Shown: positions 60,101 to 64,000 of the stretch, piece by piece
Position numbering within the stretch: position 1 is the first letter of the stretch
How the letters are laid out: every line of letters starts with the position of its first letter
DNA from: Ottelia alismoides
Lineage: Eukaryota > Streptophyta > Magnoliopsida > Alismatales > Hydrocharitaceae
NCBI GenBank assembly: GCA_037367405.1
Contig: JAZKJV010009631.1
Span: 248,001-312,000, forward strand
Length of the DNA: 64,000 bases
Reading direction: 5' to 3'
The notes under the pieces: model-generated
What the model saw: the letters and a program-made list of their open reading frames with translations, nothing else
The model's database searches: none
What the model was told of the DNA's origin: nothing
Position numbers and translations under genes: made by a program

Positions 60101-60551
60101 ACTTGAACTTGGTCTTGTTTTGAAGGTAATTGAATGTACATTAGTTCAAAAGTGAGTAGGATCAAATCGGACACTAGATGGGGAAGATATAGGTCTTTTA
60201 GTCTGAAAATCCTGAAACTAGGGTTTGGGTTTTTGGTCCACTTAACAGGGTTAGTGAATTTTTTGTATTTTTCATTTATTCTTGTTAGTGATATATACAC
60301 ATTGGAGGTGGTTTTGTGTCATTCAGAGTTAGCATGAAGGAGTTAAAAATCTAGGAAATTAGGCTATTTACAGGTCAACTTTGGCTTGGATTTTTGGCTT
60401 CTTATTTTGTGCAAAAATGATGGATAAAATGCCATTCTTATGCAAATATGCATGAATGCTAATTATGCAGAATAAATGCAGAAATGCTGATGATTTTGAG
60501 GGAATTGAGCTTAATAAATGAGATTGAGAGTGATGAATCCAAGATTCATCA
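57136..60551 (-). repeat. 3' LTR of element E (inverted)
   Basis: 3416 bp. The minus strand begins TGATGAATCTTGG at 60551, directly after a polypurine tract, and ends at TG..(57136). It has AT-rich ends and a strongly GC-rich centre (about 58240-59600). The long minus-strand frames there (58957 to 58244, 59157 to 58519) are Pro/Ser/Thr-rich, overlap each other and match no known domain; they reflect base composition. Confidence 0.82.
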
Positions 60552-62086
60552 TCCCCTATACTTAAACCATGCCCGTCCCTGAGCATCAAAAAGAAATGCC
60601 ATGAGGTCAAATGAGATTGGGTTCCATACCAAGACCATGAGGTGAAGGTGAAAATGAAACTAAACTCGACCTTTGGATTAATAGTGTGGTGGAACTTCTG
60701 TGAGACTTAGAATTTTAAAATCAACAGCCCTCAAGTTCTACACATCATTGCCACAATTTCGGCTCAGAAGTCATCTTAGATCAATCCTCTTCCCAAAGTA
60801 TACCCTATGAACATTGAACAACTGACTTATGTGTGTGAAGGGTTTTAGCTCTTTCCATCCAGAATGCTGGACTACCATGCTCCTCTCCTCTCCAGTAACT
60901 CGTCCTCAGGGATTCAGGTATTTCCTTCTAAGGTTTGTCGCGTTGTGTTCACAATCGAATTGGGGGAGAAGATCTGGAGGGTGGCCAGTGTAGTCACCTC
61001 TCCTTGTGAAGATGGCCAGTGTAGCCGAGTCTCCACCAAGATCTGCAGGTTTCTTGAAGCTTGGACCTTTTTTGGTCAGATTTTATTTGGTAGAATGCTT
61101 CTTTGTATTTGGAATTTTTGGTGGTTCTGCTTAAATCTTGTTGTGCCCCTACGGATATAGAGTCTTTTTGTTCCGTACATTTGTTGGGATCTTAGAAAAA
61201 ATTGTGCTCAGTCGTCCATCCCTTTTCTGAAGCTTTATTTCAACCCGTACCCCGGTCTTTAGATTTCCACGCTACCAGAAAAGAGGATCACACAGTCTTC
61301 CAACATCCCGTCTGAGTTGAGCTAAGTGCATAGTGCGAGAGTACAAATAAATTCCCTATTCCAGAGTTGTACTCAGAATGAAGAGACCGGGTTAGACACT
61401 AAGAGTCAAACGATGTACATTGTCATGTGGAACTTAAAGAATTAAGTCTAAAAAACCTGAAGCTCTTAAAATCCTATTTCTCGGTGAAGTTCCTCTGAAA
61501 ATTATGTAGATTAAGGTCAAGTCCAGACCACTCTCGATTTCCGATCATAACTCAGTTCAAAACCCAATGATGTTTCACAGATGCAAATGAATGCGATGCC
61601 GGATGAAGTGCAGGTGTGTGAAATGCAGATACTTTTTTTCTTTCTTCTTTTTTTTGATGCAAAAATGAAATAAGAAGCCATTTTTTTTCAAAAAAATTGG
61701 GCAAAGTTAGTGTTAGTAGCAAAACTCTCTTTTTTCCTTTTTTTATTACCCACCCCGTAAATACATATAGACTTACGCGAAAGTACGAGATATGGGTAAA
61801 ATATATACGAAGTATATACACAGACCCCCCCCCCCATACTTAGCGAGTGATGTGTCCTCGGAGCACAAGAAGCGGAAAGAAGACATAGCTCGGGCTAAGC
61901 ATAAGGGAGTGAAAAAAATGAAAAGAAAAAATGAAGCGGTCGGGATATGTGAATGAGGAGAGTATATTCCGGTGGATGTCGGTTCCCCCTATACTTAGGC
62001 TCTGGTCAGCCTAAGTATGGAAGAAGGGTGGAAATGGAGCTATCAGGAGATAGGAGAAGAATAGTATGTACAGATGGCATCAGTCC
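60552..62086 (-). other. 3' untranslated region of element E
   Basis: No gene. The minus strand carries the polypurine tract (60552-60565, AAGTATAGGGGA), the CTACACTGGCC motifs (60985-61030), GACTTAATTCTTTAAG (61448 to 61433), the conserved block (61775-61826) and two stem-loops. The E coding region is not in the window. Confidence 0.75.
61825..62021 (-). repeat. Stem-loop array of element E (2 units)
   Basis: Inverted copies of the F/B array. Unit 61825-61907 has a long loop and an 11-base C run (G on the coding strand). Unit 61985-62021 has arms CCCCCTATACTTAGGC and GCCTAAGTATGG. Confidence 0.82.
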
Positions 62087-64000
62087 TGACGAGCCTCGAA
62101 ATCGGCCCTTTAATAGTGCTTAATTAGCACTTGGAATCGTCATCGCAGTCGGGCCAATTCGGGTCATCAAAAGACCATCTCATTTAAATATATTTGTCAA
62201 TCAAAATGAGATGGTCATGAATTTTTTTTATTTTACTTGGTAAGATACAAAGGTCAAACTCAGGGACACGAGCCTCTCTCGTATTAGTCAGATTTTTATC
62301 TATTTAATTAAGTGTTGGGTTAAAGTCATATAGGTCAAATCATGCATGCAGACACAACGAGACATTAAAACAAGCAAACATGCAATTTTTTAAATTTTAT
62401 TTATGCAGATAAATGCAATGCAGTGTGATGCAAATATGCCCAAAATGATAATTACTTAAGCCATAAAATATACGAGTCAAACAGAATTAGATAATGGAGC
62501 AATTTTCATTTATATAGCAAGTAGGCATGAGAAACATAGAAATCTGGACACTTAGTTAACGAAATAATGCACTACGGATCATAGTGTAAAATCTAAAATC
62601 TAAGCATGCCATAAGAAAGTTGACGAGAAGAGCTTCAAAATGAAACTGAAATCATCTCAATCGGATATATATAGCTCAAGATATGCATAAAAGAAGCTAG
62701 GGGCATAAGTGCAATAAAACATAAAAAAGATAACTACAAACAGGTCCATGTAAGGGACTAAAATATAAATATGAAAAGTGCGAGGCCTTCCCTACAAAAT
62801 TGCCCCCACGCACAGGGGCATCTTTGCAAATATGAAAACCTGCGGGGGTATGGTTGCAAATTAACCATAGTGCACGTGGACGACATGTGATAACAGGACC
62901 TGAATGCAAAATGGAGAAGCTGGCAGGGCATCTTTCGGCTAGGCTTGGAACCTGGTTCGGGCTCGGTGCAGGTTCGTGAAGGCTCGGGCGCTCCAGAAGG
63001 TTTGGCACTAGGCTCGGGCGTCCAAGCCTGGAGGTTCGAGGACGGAGGCTCGGAGAGGCTCTGGTGTCGCCACGTGGCTGAGTGTGGACCCTCTGATCAC
63101 AAGGATCGAAGGGCTTCTGGAGTAGTGTACGTGGTTGCTCATACACCGTTGGATCTTCGAAGATCCAACAGTTGCTGAAATCGATGGCATGTCCTCATAT
63201 GGGCCGTTGGATGGTCGCTGAGAGAGGACCATCCAACGGCAGCTGCTTCTCCTCCCTCGTCTGCGGCTGGCGGCGGAATCATAGCTCCGGCGACGGAGCT
63301 CCAGCTCCGCCGCTCGCCCTCAGCTGCTAGCGACCTCCCCGAAGCTCCATTAATTATCGTCGAGGAAGCTCGGAGATCTGGGAAGGTATCTGGCTTCTTG
63401 GATCAGGCCATCGGAGTGCTGAAGTCGAGGGTGACTGTTACGAAGTTGGCTCCGGCAAGGCTCCGGCCATTGCGAGTTTGAAGGACCTGCGTGGTTAGTA
63501 GCACATAGCCGAAGCCTAGGAGGTGCGTGAGTGAGTGAAGTGAGAGCTCATAGGGGGCGAAGAATGTGGGAGCTCGGAGCTCCTCCGCCGTGGGTGGCGG
63601 AGGAGATGGGTGACGGTGGGGAGGTATGGAAGAGGGAGAGTGTGGTTGTCGGAGGTGGCGTGTGAAAGATGGAGTTGAGGCGGAGCTAAGGGGGTGAACA
63701 AGGTAGCGAGAAAGAGGGTGTATCGATCTACGAAATTACGAGAAGATGAAAGAAAAATACAAAAGGGATCGGAGGAAGCTTACCTGGAGAAATAGGTGGA
63801 CGGAGGCTTGGGCTGGGGTTCGAATCGAGCCCCGGGTCTTCGCTGGACACCTGCAGCCAATTGGTGCAGCTCAAGCGGGCCTGAAGGCACCGCGACACCG
63901 CCGGGATTGGCAGAGGATCTCACCGGGGGCGACAGTCGTCATCGCTCGATCCAGCCACCTCCCCCTGTCACAGGGAGTTGGCAGAGGGATGGGCCGTGCC
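62087..64000 (-). repeat. H: inverted Athila-type LTR, cut by window end
   Basis: It begins TGACGAGCC, matching the E LTR end (TGACGGAGTCC), and then shares TTATTTTACTTGG..AAGGTC with E at 57280-57312. AT-rich first, GC-rich from about 62930. Its start, TGATGAAT on the minus strand, must be right of the window. AGTCC (62082-62086) is the candidate target duplication. It may be a solo LTR or part of a longer element. Confidence 0.65.

Noticed and set aside
1..64000. Host genes, tRNA, rRNA, or an endogenous DNA-virus-like sequence
   Set aside because: No intact frame with a known host or viral domain was seen on either strand; all recognisable protein motifs belong to LTR retrotransposons.

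Overview
This window is a block of plant retrotransposon DNA. I found no host gene, rRNA, tRNA or CRISPR array. Almost every base can be placed in long terminal repeat (LTR) retroelements, most of them related Ty3/gypsy elements of the plant-specific Athila type. Supporting signs are a tRNA-Asp-like primer binding site, an Athila-type Gag core, the order protease, reverse transcriptase (RT), RNase H, integrase, and very long LTRs of about 3 to 3.9 kb that begin TGATGAAT. The copia pieces use a TGGTATCAGAGC initiator-tRNA primer site. All this fits a flowering plant with a large, repeat-rich genome; the species cannot be told from the sequence.

The elements are nested. The outermost is a decayed Ty1/copia element (C2, + strand, seen at 53590-57130). 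Element A (Athila-like, - strand) sits in the C2 5' LTR; its 5' LTR is 50068-53589, its coding relics run from 48960 down to 1693, and its 3' end lies just left of base 1. A is broken in its integrase by a solo copia LTR (C1, 2033-4639) and in its RT by element B (+ strand, 5947-44638). B has two LTRs, a primer site, a leader and a gag/protease relic but no RT, RNase H or integrase. B in turn holds a solo LTR (I, 14496-17450) and element F (+ strand, 17684-40149). F is the best preserved element: LTRs of 3811 and 3815 bp, target duplication AGCCC, primer site, gag, protease, RT, RNase H and integrase. F is itself interrupted inside the integrase by an inverted solo LTR (G, 29323-33197, target duplication TCCGC). 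Right of C2 lie an inverted Athila-type LTR (E, 57136-60551) with its attached 3' untranslated region, and another inverted LTR (H, from 62087 past the window end).

No element looks competent. F carries about 16 in-frame stops, most explained by one C-to-T or G-to-A change, plus two single-base deletions, a changed protease active site and the G insertion. A is older and more decayed, with RT FMDD changed to FMDN.

The least explained signals are noncoding and shared between elements. They are an array of stem-loops after pol whose 3' arm resembles the polypurine tract, a conserved block of about 50 bp just behind it, a palindrome at the first 21 bases of each LTR, and leader motifs (an 8-bp hairpin and a GTAAGT site). 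Single events of note are a 200-bp foldback insertion with a 9-11 bp target duplication, a GTT-rich palindromic expansion in one LTR of B, and a 22-bp stretch of element A copied into it.
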